Shown piece after piece: positions 53,272 through 64,000 of a DNA stretch of 64,000 bases (the stretch's first letter is position 1; each line of letters begins with the position of its first letter). The notes beneath the pieces are model-generated. The model made no database searches, was not told the origin of the DNA, and saw only the letters and a program-made list of their open reading frames with translations. The stretch lies in the NCBI GenBank assembly GCA_037954325.1, contig JBBMNZ010000003.1, forward strand, positions 3,626,965 through 3,690,964. Direction: 5' to 3'. The position numbers and the translations under genes are program-made. The DNA is from Fistularia commersonii (lineage: Eukaryota > Chordata > Actinopteri > Syngnathiformes > Fistulariidae).

Positions 53272-54262
53272 ATAATAATATGTAAAAAATGTAATGATGG
53301 TTTTGTGGTACAAAGTAAAAGTGGTTTGAATGTTTGATATAGTTATTTGTTAAGAGAAAAAAGGTGGCCCAGCCTTAAATGACTTTGTTTACTTGTGGTA
53401 TATTGATACATATTGTTACTATTATTATCATCATTTTATAAATAATGATAATAATAATAATAATGATAATAATAATAATAATAACAATAACAATACTACT
53501 ACTAATAATAATAATAATTATAACTTTTTTTTATTTTTTATTATCCTCTAACAATATAACCACCACCACCACAACAACAAATACCACTACTACTACTACT
53601 AATTATAATAATAATTATAACGTGTTTTTTATTTTCTATTATCCTCTAATAATACCAACCCCACTACCTCTACCACTACAACTACTACTACTACTACTAC
53701 TAATAATAATCTTAAAAATAAATAATTGTGGTACAAAGTAGCATATTTGACACAGTTATTTGTTAGTCTCAGGTGACTTGGAGATGTTTGTCTCGTTGCC
53801 CCTCTGTGTCCCCCGACTCACCATGATGGAGTAGACCAGGGCAACGATGCTGACGGGCCACACCGGGCAGAAGCATGAGAAGATGACCAGGAGCAGGTAA
53901 TCCCGAGGCCGCGGGGTTTCCTGCACCGCCGCGTTCCCGGTGGAGGAGCGGCTCAGGCTCACTTTGGACGGGGAAAGGGGGGCGGCGGCGCCCAGCTGCC
54001 CCGCAGAACCCGACCTCACCGCAACGCCGTGGCCGTTGTGGTCGGCCTCCGGACCTTTGTCGCCGTCCGTGGCGACGGTGAAGGACGTTGATATCTTCAT
54101 CCCGGTCCCGGCCGGGGGCTCCACGGTCACGGCCAGCAGCTTCTCCGTCTCCTGTGAGTCCGCCGGCTCGGCGCCTCCTCCTCCTCCTCCTCCTCCACCT
54201 CTTCCTACTTCACCTTCGCCCAAGTTGGACCTGAGGAAGTCGATGTCTGTGTTGATGGCCAT
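36653..54262 (-). CDS. TRARG1: Trafficking regulator of GLUT4 1 (TUSC5, dispanin family)
   Basis: TRARG1 is a CD225/dispanin membrane protein of GLUT4 storage vesicles in fat and muscle. There are two coding exons on the minus strand: 53822-54262 (ATG at 54262, 147 codons) and 36653-36814 (53 codons plus TGA), giving 200 aa against 177 in human. The splice joins SIM to SRNSLQAGDVDGARRLGR in phase 0, exactly as in human. Exon 1 has a long, poorly conserved N-terminus with nine consecutive Gly, then PRDYLLLVIFSCFCPVWP (membrane-associated hydrophobic segment with Cys of the CFCPVWP motif). Exon 2 carries the GDVDGARRLGRLARLLS amphipathic loop and the C-terminal span IVLGVIGIIVYASV. Exon 1 is GC-rich; the 17-kb intron is AT-rich and full of repeats. 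The start is the only ATG in frame upstream of the domain, in good context (GCGAGCATGG). Confidence 0.94.
37104..37185. repeat. (AACAAT)n/(AAT)n simple repeat
   Basis: About 80 bases of alternating AACAAT and AAT units in TRARG1 intron 1. It is followed at about 37195-37260 by a short reversed fragment (TTATTCATTCATTATTCAAG) resembling the tail of the repeat at 41530-41815. Confidence 0.85.
38549..38657. repeat. (TTTTA)n pentanucleotide repeat
   Basis: About 110 bases of imperfect ATTTT/TTTTA units with single-base variants. Confidence 0.9.
39457..39482. repeat. (CA)n microsatellite
   Basis: About 13 CA units. Further (CA)n tracts in the same intron are at 43064-43097 and 47264-47286. Confidence 0.9.
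40705..41274. mobile_element. Non-autonomous hAT element with perfect 8-bp TSD
   Basis: The element starts CAGTGGTCCCCAAACTACGG and ends AGTTTGGGGACCCGTG, terminal inverted repeats of the hAT/Charlie type. It is flanked by the identical 8-mer GTTTACAC at 40697-40704 and 41275-41282. Its 570 bp hold no transposase frame. It sits in TRARG1 intron 1. Confidence 0.92.
41530..41815 (+). mobile_element. Interspersed repeat with (AATG)n tail
   Basis: The order is CACAGCAAGACGGTCCAAAA, CATGCAG, CTAAAATTGCCCAGACG, GCCTGCCTCTCGTTCGGTGA, ATAGCCGGGATCGGCTCCAA, then GCAGGATAAACGGTGCAGAG and AATGAATGAATG. This is the most complete copy here of the family at 25780-25975. Confidence 0.65.
41975..42085 (-). 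mobile_element. LINE 3' end, minus-strand copy
   Basis: The reverse complement reads AGTTAGTTGGTGTGAGATAA, GAGAATAGGGTTACATGGAG, GCTGTGGTGACCCTTGATGC, homologous to the element at 17898-18022. It abuts the trinucleotide mosaic on its right. Confidence 0.6.
42075..42275. repeat. Trinucleotide mosaic (ATT/AAT/AGT/ACT)
   Basis: Blocks of (TTA)n, (AAT)n, (AGT)n, (ACT)n and (ATT)n follow each other with a non-repeat spacer (GTACAGACAAACAACC). Complementary blocks could fold back. Confidence 0.85.
42300..45640. other. TRARG1 intron 1, middle part
   Basis: No gene or named repeat is recognised. A (CA)n tract is at 43064-43097 and a run of about 20 T at about 43664-43682. Short frames at 43.5-43.9 and 44.8-45.06 kb have no recognisable motif. 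Confidence 0.5.
45648..45912. repeat. Long trinucleotide mosaic
   Basis: About 265 bases ordered as (ATT)n, (GTT)n, (ATT)n, (GTT)n, (ACT)n, (AAT)n, (GAT)n, (ATT)n and (ATC)n. The left (ATT) and right (AAT) blocks, and the (GAT) and (ATC) blocks, are complementary. Confidence 0.9.
45983..46072 (+). mobile_element. LINE 3'-tail relic (copy 2)
   Basis: Nearly identical to 630-712, including CTTGAAACTCTGGCACAACA and TTCGGGATAAATAAAGTTGT. A reversed relative (AATCAGAATCAGAAAAACTT then TATTT) is at about 47795-47825. Confidence 0.55.
46100..47930. other. TRARG1 intron 1 stretch without gene
   Basis: No gene is recognised. Short (CA)n/(GT)n tracts are at 46439-46458, 47264-47286 and about 47396-47415, and (GAT)n(AAT)n at about 47705-47745. 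Opposing frames at 46.5-46.9 kb look non-coding. Confidence 0.5.
47936..48057. repeat. (TA)n-rich microsatellite cluster
   Basis: TATATG repeats, then (TA)n with a GAGAGAGA insert, then about 22 uninterrupted TA units at 48013-48057. Confidence 0.9.
48160..48400 (-). mobile_element. Interspersed repeat, reversed copy
   Basis: It starts with (ATTA)n and (ATTC)n, then CACCTTATCCTGTGCTTAGA, TTCAAGCCTATCCCAGC, CTCATTTACACGTCTGGGCA and GAAATAAACATGCAAACGGA. This is the reverse order of the family at 41530-41815. Confidence 0.55.
49081..49118. repeat. (CA)n microsatellite, about 19 units
   Basis: Perfect CA repeat, followed by imperfect CA with TG interruptions. Confidence 0.95.
49930..51700 (+). 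pseudogene. Decayed non-LTR retrotransposon ORF, RT core deleted
   Basis: Fragments in shifting frames keep the order of a fish/invertebrate non-LTR polyprotein known to me: SGCLEHIDMVIQLLEG (about 50,565), PVKSLGKVFNCSL (about 50,702), VEGFEMRISRFLQRWLRLP (about 50,865), YILSYCPKAL (zinc-knuckle-like region, about 51,095) and LELHVPWEACMEEANERKKP (about 51,385). The last resembles a restriction-like endonuclease C-terminus. In the family, the palm with the YxDD-type motif lies between the first two blocks. Here they are only about 40 residues apart, so that part is lost. Many stops are present. It is not functional. The clade (R4/Hero/NeSL-like) is uncertain. Confidence 0.7.
51720..52735. 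other. TRARG1 intron 1 stretch without gene
   Basis: AT-rich, with only short open frames (for example 51.8-52.05 and 52.3-52.7 kb) that show no recognisable motif or coding bias. Confidence 0.5.
52740..53783. repeat. Decayed tandem array with trinucleotide bursts, at TRARG1 exon 1
   Basis: Four or five diverged copies of a core of about 100-130 bp start near 52735 (partial), 52829, 53057, 53308 and 53729 (partial). Shared landmarks are GGTACAAAGTAG, a GTTTGACATAGTTATTTGTT-type segment, AAAAAAAGATGG, CTCAGGTGACTTGG and GAAATAGATACATAATCATA. Between cores lie expanded (AAT), (ACC/ACT) and (ATT) tracts, the largest at about 53402-53712. The last copy ends within about 40 bp of the TRARG1 exon 1 donor. 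Confidence 0.75.
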
Positions 54263-54691
54263 GCTCGCCGCTGGATTTTTTTTTTTAAATGTTAAAATTA
54301 CAGCTTAAAAAAAAAACAAAAAAAAGCAGTTTTGAAAGTTTATTTAACACGAATCCCAGGTGACCATACGCTCCATCATCGGGAGTTTTGCAGAACTTTA
54401 AAGAAAAAAAAAACAAAAACAAATGACAAATATCCAACACTTGAAATTCTGGATTATCCTGTTTAAATCAAAAGCAGTGAGCAGCTCAGTGATGAGAGAA
54501 CCGGCGCGGAGATGCTCTTCATCCTCCAACCCGAAGCACTTCTTTTTTCTTCCCTCACATCCGACGCTTGGTGAATGTCCAAGGGATGCTCAGGTCAGGA
54601 TTTCTCTCATCCCTCTGCAGGAGGTGGGCGCTGGGCGCAGCGAGGATCTGCCGCCGTCTCTTCCCCTCGTAGTCTGATTGATGAGGAGGGG

Positions 54692-54731
54692 TTTCTCCTT
54701 CTTCTTCTTCTTTTTCTTCTTCTTCTTCTTC
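54692..54731. repeat. (CTT)n polypyrimidine tract upstream of TRARG1
   Basis: About 40 bases of (TTC)n with one T-rich break, roughly 430 bp upstream of the TRARG1 start codon. Such mirror-symmetric tracts can form triplex DNA. Confidence 0.85.
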
Positions 54732-55224
54732 AAGCAGTCCTGTCACTTTCTCCTCCCCCCTCGTCTCCGCGCTGCAGCACCAGGCGCCGCTCACTACTTG
54801 GGACCAGGCATCAAGCTACATGTACTAAGGGTCGTACTGTACTTCCGGTCTAGAAAACGTAAAAATAAAACAGATTCAAAGGGTATCTTTTACTAAACCA
54901 ATTCAAGTGTTTTGTGTCATTAGTGTAACTATTGGAGAAATGTGACGTCTAGACAGGTTAAAACTATTTTTGTTACCTTTATTTGGCATGATATTTCAGG
55001 ACGCCAACAAATGGAGTCAACAAATGCACAGGTATTTCAAGACATAGTTAAGTATAAGTTGCAAAGCACTCATTCATCATAAAAAACTCAAACTCATTGA
55101 AAACTCAATATTTAATCATGTGGTCTGTTTTCAGGAATTTATGTTTAGGTTATTTTAAAGTGTACAATAAGATATAAATACTAAATCTCTATCTCTTCAC
55201 TATTGTGTGATTAAAACAACTCTA

Positions 55225-55225
55225 A

Positions 55226-55294
<69 letters not shown>
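55225..55294. repeat. (CT)n(TA)n compound microsatellite
   Basis: CT units, then a short TCTA transition, then about 14 TA units. Confidence 0.95.
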
Positions 55295-55297
<3 letters not shown>

Positions 55298-55504
55298 GTT
55301 TATTTATGTTTTTTTTCTTTAAGCCATTTTATGTTATGTTATGTTTAGTATATGTTTGTTTTCGCTTTCTTGAAAGGGGCTTTGGGCAGTTTTTCCCCTC
55401 AGGATTTCAAACCGGAAATGGTTGACTGCATTCCCTCGCAAACCTAAATGATGAAACTTTCCTTGCCTTCCAGTGCTTTTATTTTGAAAGTGCCCCCTCC
55501 TCCT

Positions 55505-55507
<3 letters not shown>

Positions 55508-55554
<47 letters not shown>
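55508..55554. repeat. (CA)n microsatellite, about 23 units
   Basis: Uninterrupted CA repeat in the TRARG1-AIPL1 interval. Confidence 0.95.
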
Positions 55555-55556
<2 letters not shown>

Positions 55557-56114
55557 CAGCTCCCTGATTTACACCACCCGTGTGGATACTGATGTTGCAG
55601 ACCCTCCCTCCCCTCTTTTCCCCTTTTCTTCCCAACATCGGCGCTTGAAGCGGAAAAACCAGAGGATGTGTTGATTTTCCTCACCCGGTGATGGACAGAG
55701 CTGAGCGGGGATCCCCGGGGATTCTGCACAAACCCTTCCAAGAGCTAAGAAATCGACCTCACCCCTCTTGATCAGCCCCTAGATCCTTCTTGAGGGCGTT
55801 AAAACCTTCTTTCCCCCCTTAGGATGAGTTTGTTCAGCATGAATAATCGAGTGTATAGTGCCACCTTGTGTGAGAAGGCGAGTAAACAACTTTTTTTTTT
55901 TTTAAACGAATCTATATTACACAAATAATAGTGCTATTAAAATATGACATTACGCGCTTTATCATAAAAATAAGTTTTCAATATGACTATATGATATTAT
56001 TTCAACAGAAGCATGAGGATTGAAAATAGTATTTTGATTTGGAAGTCATGCCAGAATATCACTGTTCAATTTATAGTGAGAATGTCAAAAAGTATGAAAA
56101 TGAAATTATATGTC

Positions 56115-56330
56115 ACCCTATTCTCCCTATTCCCGAACCCTATTCTCTGGATCCTCCTCTGTCACACCGACTACCTTCATATCCTCTCCAACTACGTCCA
56201 TAAATCCTTCATCTTCCTCTAGACCTCCAATTCCAACATCCGTCTTCCAGTATATTCAATGGGTCCCAAAAAGAACCTCAACTTCTTCATCTCTGCCTCC
56301 CTTTTCTTCAATATCACAAAGTACTACGAC
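56115..56330 (-). mobile_element. LINE fragment, minus-strand copy
   Basis: Landmarks on the + strand are CCCTATTCTCTGGATCCTCC, CACACCGACTACCTTCATAT and CCTCTCCAACTACGTCCATA. These are the reverse complement of the family at 17898-18022 and extend further 5' in the element. Confidence 0.6.
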
Positions 56331-57539
56331 ACCTGCTTGAAAAAAAAAATTAGAAATAAAAATGCATCTGTTGTACTCTTCAAGAAACTATATATTTTGT
56401 GGTTTAAATAAGTCATTTTTGAAAAAACAAATGTGTGATATCAATAGAGGGAAAAAAAGCGCATTAATAGCTCCTCAGTAATCGACAGACAATTGTATTT
56501 GTGGCATCTCATCCTTTGGTGCTTTGTAATAATATGAATTTATTATTTAAGAAAATATATAATATTTCGACCTCTTTTAAATTCTTATGAGTATTTTTAT
56601 TATTTATTAGTATTATTAATATCTTATTTATTATTATTCAAATGATTTGCTGGGTATATACTGGGTGGTTAAAATGTTGCCTTTATTTAGATTATGTAGC
56701 AGGGTTTGAATAGATTCTGATTCTGATAGAATGGGGTTTAAGTTTGGTTTGTTGTGATAATAATATTGAGACCGGAAACTCCAGTTAGTGGATAATTGAT
56801 GATTTTCAAAGTTAAACCGGCCTCAAAAGAATACTGTTTTTTATTTTATCATTCACTCTTATGCATGACGAATCCAAACTGTCTGGTTTGTCATCAGGAA
56901 ATGCTGTAAACATTACATAAAAACATCCAAACACATAAATAGATAAAATTTATCATGTATCACTGGTCTTTTGTTGAGCTAAAGGGAAAAATTGAGATGA
57001 GTTATTAGGATTTCCTGCTTAAATTACAAAATAATTCAAATTTCACCCTCCGATCCAGGAGGGGGCAACGTATCACCAGAAAGTTCAGCTGAAGTTCAGG
57101 ACTGGATGAAGACATGACACTCTGTAATAAGAATATATCTATATATATTTGTATATATGCAATATTTTCCCCATTAACTTAACCCGTTAGCTTGCTTATT
57201 GTTGTAATAGGGACAAAAAAGTGACGTAATCATCCAAACCCGGAATCTCAAACATCAAATCTTTTTAAATTATCGGTGCAAATTTAATCCGTATGGGATC
57301 TGCTCTGTACGTTTAAGATTGGATTTTTTTAAAATCCATCGCAGCGGGAGTTAATCCTCCAAGTCTCGGCTCTGCGCTGACCCCGTCTGGCCTCCAAGGG
57401 TGGGGAAGTGGGGACAAATTCCCTCGAAAAAAAAAAAGAAAGAAAGCAGACCGAGATTTTTTTAGAGGGAAGTTGGAGCTTTAACTTCGAAATCGTGACG
57501 TGCGAAACATTTAACGGAAATAGTCTTGTCTGTCTAGAA

Positions 57540-58224
57540 CAGGGGTCTCAGACTCGCGGGCCAATTGGGGTCCTCAAAACAATATTTTGTGGCCCCCTGC
57601 CTGAAATCAAATCTTTGTGTTTGTGCGGCCCGTGCGTTTTTTCTCACATGCATCTGGGGCTTTTATGCAGTGGGTTTAAAAAAAAAAAACAGTAAGGAAA
57701 AAAATGTAAAATGTGACTTTGCAATGTATTTTTTGCTTCAAAATTTGAAAAAAAAACAATGATTTTTTTTAATGAAAAAATGTCCAGTGACATTGTTAAA
57801 ATTATCTCTTCTTTTCATATTTCCATAAAAAAACCACAAAAACAATAGCAAAGAAAAAAAACGGAAACATTAGAAAGATTTATTTAATAACCAGAATAGT
57901 CACCATTAGCCTTGTAAACATTATACCTCCTCTTATACATGCTACTAATCCATTTTCTAATAAATTCTAATTTCCACACAGCGACAAGATTTTCTCTTTT
58001 AACTCATCAATATATTTAGGGTGTCATTTCATCAATTCTTTTTTAATATTCATTTTTAAAATTAATTTGTCATGTATTTTTTTAGAGGAACAGTTCATTA
58101 CTTATAAAGATTTACACCTTTACACTAAAACAAAGGAAAAATTTGAACTTGCTTCTAGGTAATGATTTCACAGATCCGGCCCCTGCGACATCAAATGATG
58201 CCGTACGATGATTTTGACACCCCG
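57540..58224. mobile_element. hAT-type element adjoining the AIPL1 stop codon
   Basis: The ends CAGGGGTCTCAGACTCGCGG and (reversed) GATTTTGACACCCCG are hAT-type inverted termini. The flanking 8-mers GTCTAGAA (57532-57539) and GTCTAAAA (58225-58232) differ at one base, fitting an aged 8-bp target duplication. The 685 bp contain no transposase. The right-hand 8-mer contains the AIPL1 stop codon, so the AIPL1 3' UTR begins in the element. Confidence 0.85.
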
Positions 58225-58226
58225 GT

Positions 58227-60913
<2,687 letters not shown>

Positions 60914-61540
60914 CTGGAGGGGAAGGAGGGAGCCGTCGTCAGGGGAGGGTAAAAATCGCTTCCATTTGTTTGATGGTGTGTGTCTGCAGAGCAGCTGCAG
61001 TCTAGACTCCTGCAGAACGTCTGGTATCTCATCTTCTGTCTGTGCAACACGTGCGGGTCAAGCTCTTTAACCTTGTTTCATGGCGACGCCTGAATTTCTG
61101 CCCTCATTACAGGAGGCGTCACTGCTACCATTCGCTTTCTCATTTTATTATGTACTTTGATATTCTGTCTGCTATGATTATTTTGTTTGTGCCAAGTAAT
61201 ATAAGGTGTTTTGAACAAACACATTTTCATATATATAAACACTTGAATATTCTGTGAAAATATTAGTGCTGATCAAAGTATCTAAACTGAAATGCATACA
61301 CATACTAAAAATATATCTATAAAATGCACTCAGAAATATTTTGTATAATAATATACATTATAATGTGAAGCAGTCTGCGAGATACACACTTTTCATTTTT
61401 ATTTTTCAAATATATTTCCTATATTAAACATTTTCAAGGGACATTTGCTCACACTTAAGTACTGTAGGGTTTTTGTACTATTATATTTGATAAAAAAGTG
61501 ATATGCGTTATGTATACATGTATGTGTATATGTATATGTA

Positions 61541-61573
<33 letters not shown>

Positions 61574-64000
61574 CTACAGTTTGTATATGAATATATGTGT
61601 ACAGGTATGTAAAGTCATTTTTTCAAGTTTTTCTGAAAATACGAAAAACAGTTGAATAAGGAATTGATTCAGGAACTTTTTTCTTCTTAAAAAATGATTT
61701 GAAGAAGGTGGCGATATATATAATTTAATTCATTTTATTCCATTCTGCTCAATGTATGAGAACAGAGTTTTAATCAATAGTTTCTTCAAGGCAATAATAA
61801 TTTTTCTGACAACATTTTCAATCTTTTTTCCTTTCTAAAGGAACACACTTTGTTGGATTTTTTCATTTTTATGGTCATTTTTACAAACTAAATGCATTCA
61901 TTTTGTCTGAATCAACACTTAACAGCGTGTTTTTCAGTGCAGAATTTACTCAGTGATCAGCTACGATATCTTGTTATTTACTTCCCACATCTGTAATTTG
62001 AAGTGTTCTCTTATTTTTCTGCAGCTTTGGGATGCATTTACAAGAAGTTCAGCAGCAGGTGTTCCCTCCACAGGTACGGGTTGCGTCCCTGCGTCCCGTA
62101 CGCTCTGCAGCCACGAGGCTCAGACGAGTGAATGAACGCTCTGAGCCTCATCCCATCTAATCAGAGAGGAGAGGGAAGTTGCCGCTGACTCAGCAGGAAT
62201 CCGAGCCGCTTAGGCAAAAGTGAATCTGGTACAGATTAATGACAGTATGCCTCGACCCATCTGTCTTTGACACACGTACACACACACGTAGAATTTGCGC
62301 AGCTACGTTTTATTGACTTCCATTCATTATGGAAAGCGTAACCCTGGTATTAACCTAATCTCCGTTCAGCCAAACCCCCCCCAAACCTTGAGGAGCCTGT
62401 GAAATGAAAAACATATCCTTCCCGCTTTAACCTCGTGTCCCTGTGTTCAACTCCCATTTAGCATCTTGCATAACATGCTAAATATATGTCAACTTTCGGG
62501 CATTCCCTAGGTTCACCTTTTTCCCATAATTGTTTTATCAGATTACGATGTACCAGCGTGTTCCATTAATATATCCTGTCACAACAGATTGCAATTTTAA
62601 TGATTTTCATGTCGTGTTTGCTCCTGTTGGCTGGTGATTTAATTGCATTTTTAGGTAATAGTCTAGGAGGCGTGGTCAGGGTCACTGCAATACCTTAGAG
62701 TATGCACTTTTAGTGTGAAGCGTAGCTGTTATTCATTCACTGATTATCTATAGCAGTGTTTCCCGACTATTTTCCACATTGGTGTGCGGTGAGAGATGAT
62801 CAGGTGTGCTGTGGAAAAATGCACACTTTCACCTGATTGGTCCAAAAATGATTTATTCAACGCAAGAAATGTGTCTTGGTTCGTCCGTCTATGTGAGCAG
62901 CGTGCAATGACAGGCAGAGCAGTGAAAGGCTCTTCCACTAGATGGCAACAGGCCGTGAATGAACCTGTGTATCTACCTGCTGCTGCACAGACAGCAGAGT
63001 CATTATTGATGCTTCGATGGATAAATATTTTAAAAGAAAAAATGAGCAATTAGGAAGAACGTACTGATCCGGCCCAAGGATGAGTAGTGGTCAGAAGAAA
63101 GTAAAAAAGGTGAGCTCAAGACAATGCACTGAAAGTTAGATTGCGTTTCCTCTGTTCCTGCAAGAATATCAGCTTTGTGTTCAATCAACAGGGCCAGATT
63201 TCACACTGAGTAAGTAAACTGAGACTACAGTCTCGTTGTATTTAATTAAAAACATTTTTGACATAGTTATCTATTTATTTAGTGGTATGCTGTGTGATTT
63301 TTGCGATGTAAAATATGTGCCGTGTCTCACAAAAGGTTCTGAAACACTGCTCTGCTAGGCTGTGTTCACCCTGCACCGCTCCCCAGCCAATCACAGGCTC
63401 CCATGTAGAGACATATTCCTGTCGGAATCCAACCAGGGACCTTCTTATTGTGAGGTAGAGGCACAAACCTCTACGTATCGTACTGGGGGCAGACTAAATA
63501 TTTGTTTCAACAGACAAGGCACAGCATCCTTTATAACGGATGGGCAATTATTTTGGCTGCTGGGCCACATTTCTCATTTAATTATAATGTGCCGGCCAAC
63601 TGGGTATCATGTTAATGAAAAAAAAAATTAAATTGCAATTTAAATATTTACATTTTTTGGAATTTTAAAATTGTGATTGATCATATAAATGTACCGACAT
63701 TATTTCGTATACAAAAATTAAACAAAGGGGTAAAATAAGGATTTTCTAAATTCAATATCAATTGAATAGTTTGGATAAAAAAGCAAAACGGGCTGGATGT
63801 GGTGCTTAATAAGTAGAAAAATGACAATTTATCCAGCTTTCAAAAGAAGCTTTGAAATAGCAGCGGGGATTAGAAATGACAATAATTTCTCCTTTAAATT
63901 GCAATTGAGGGTTGTATACTGTAGTCAGTTATCTCAAAGTTGTGGTATGCATAGTGTGTACATAACTGGAGTACTGCACTTTCGCTACTTTGCATCATGT
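60914..64000. other. AIPL1 upstream intron, to window end
   Basis: No upstream AIPL1 exon was found here. The stretch has a (TG)n(TA)n tract at about 61,530-61,572, a hAT-like element at 62754-63349, and a further hAT-like end at about 63,540 (GGCTGCTGGGCCACATTTCT) whose partner end may lie outside. Confidence 0.5.
62754..63349. mobile_element. hAT-like non-autonomous element
   Basis: The left end CAGTGTTTCCCGAC and the right end (reverse complement CAGTGTTTCAGAACC) are inverted. Just inside the left end is GGTGTGCGGTGAGAG, typical of hAT/Charlie relics. The flanking 8-mers do not match well, so the insertion is old or the borders are off by a few bases. Confidence 0.55.

Larger units (their letters stand above)
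54800..57539. other. Region between TRARG1 and AIPL1
   Basis: No gene is recognised. It contains a (CT)n(TA)n compound tract at 55225-55294, (CA)n at 55508-55554, a minus-strand LINE fragment at 56115-56330 and otherwise AT-rich DNA. The TRARG1 promoter should lie in its left part; no clear TATA box was identified. Confidence 0.5.

Noticed and set aside
53940..54308. 122-codon + strand frame opposite TRARG1 exon 1
   Set aside because: Shadow of a GC-rich exon; the minus frame has the dispanin motifs.

Overview
This is vertebrate nuclear DNA, almost certainly from a teleost fish. It carries intron-containing genes with GT-AG splice sites, many simple repeats, and SINE, LINE, Tc1/mariner and hAT relics of the fish type. 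No bacterial or viral gene organisation is present. I recognise four protein-coding genes from their translated exons.

Layout. (1) 1-9.9 kb, + strand: the 3' two-thirds of carboxypeptidase D (CPD), 14 exons from the end of catalytic repeat II to the cytoplasmic tail. A probable unrecognised antisense gene (6,582-7,118, minus) is nested in one intron. (2) 9.9-12.1 kb: CPD 3' flank with a mariner-like MITE, then a CTCF-type motif just before (3) GOSR1, 12.2-30.2 kb, + strand, complete in nine coding exons including a 30-nt micro-exon. Its large introns hold SINE, LINE and Tc1 relics. (4) 30.2-35.2 kb: no gene recognised. (5) TRARG1 (TUSC5), 36.65-54.26 kb, minus strand: two coding exons separated by a 17-kb intron containing an hAT MITE, trinucleotide mosaics, a decayed endonuclease-type LINE and a decayed tandem array abutting exon 1. 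(6) AIPL1, 58.2-60.9 kb, minus strand: the last four coding exons. The FKBP-like N-terminal half lies beyond the right edge. A hAT-type element sits two bases after its stop codon.

The genes do not form one pathway. CPD (trans-Golgi processing carboxypeptidase) and GOSR1 (Golgi v/t-SNARE) are co-oriented neighbours, as they are on human 17q11.2. TRARG1 (GLUT4 vesicle trafficking) and AIPL1 (photoreceptor HSP90 co-chaperone) are on 17p13 in human. The window therefore joins blocks that are separated in human. No operon, CRISPR array, tRNA or rRNA was seen. The most unusual items are the transposon at the AIPL1 stop codon, the nested antisense gene in CPD, and the repeat array at the TRARG1 exon 1 edge.
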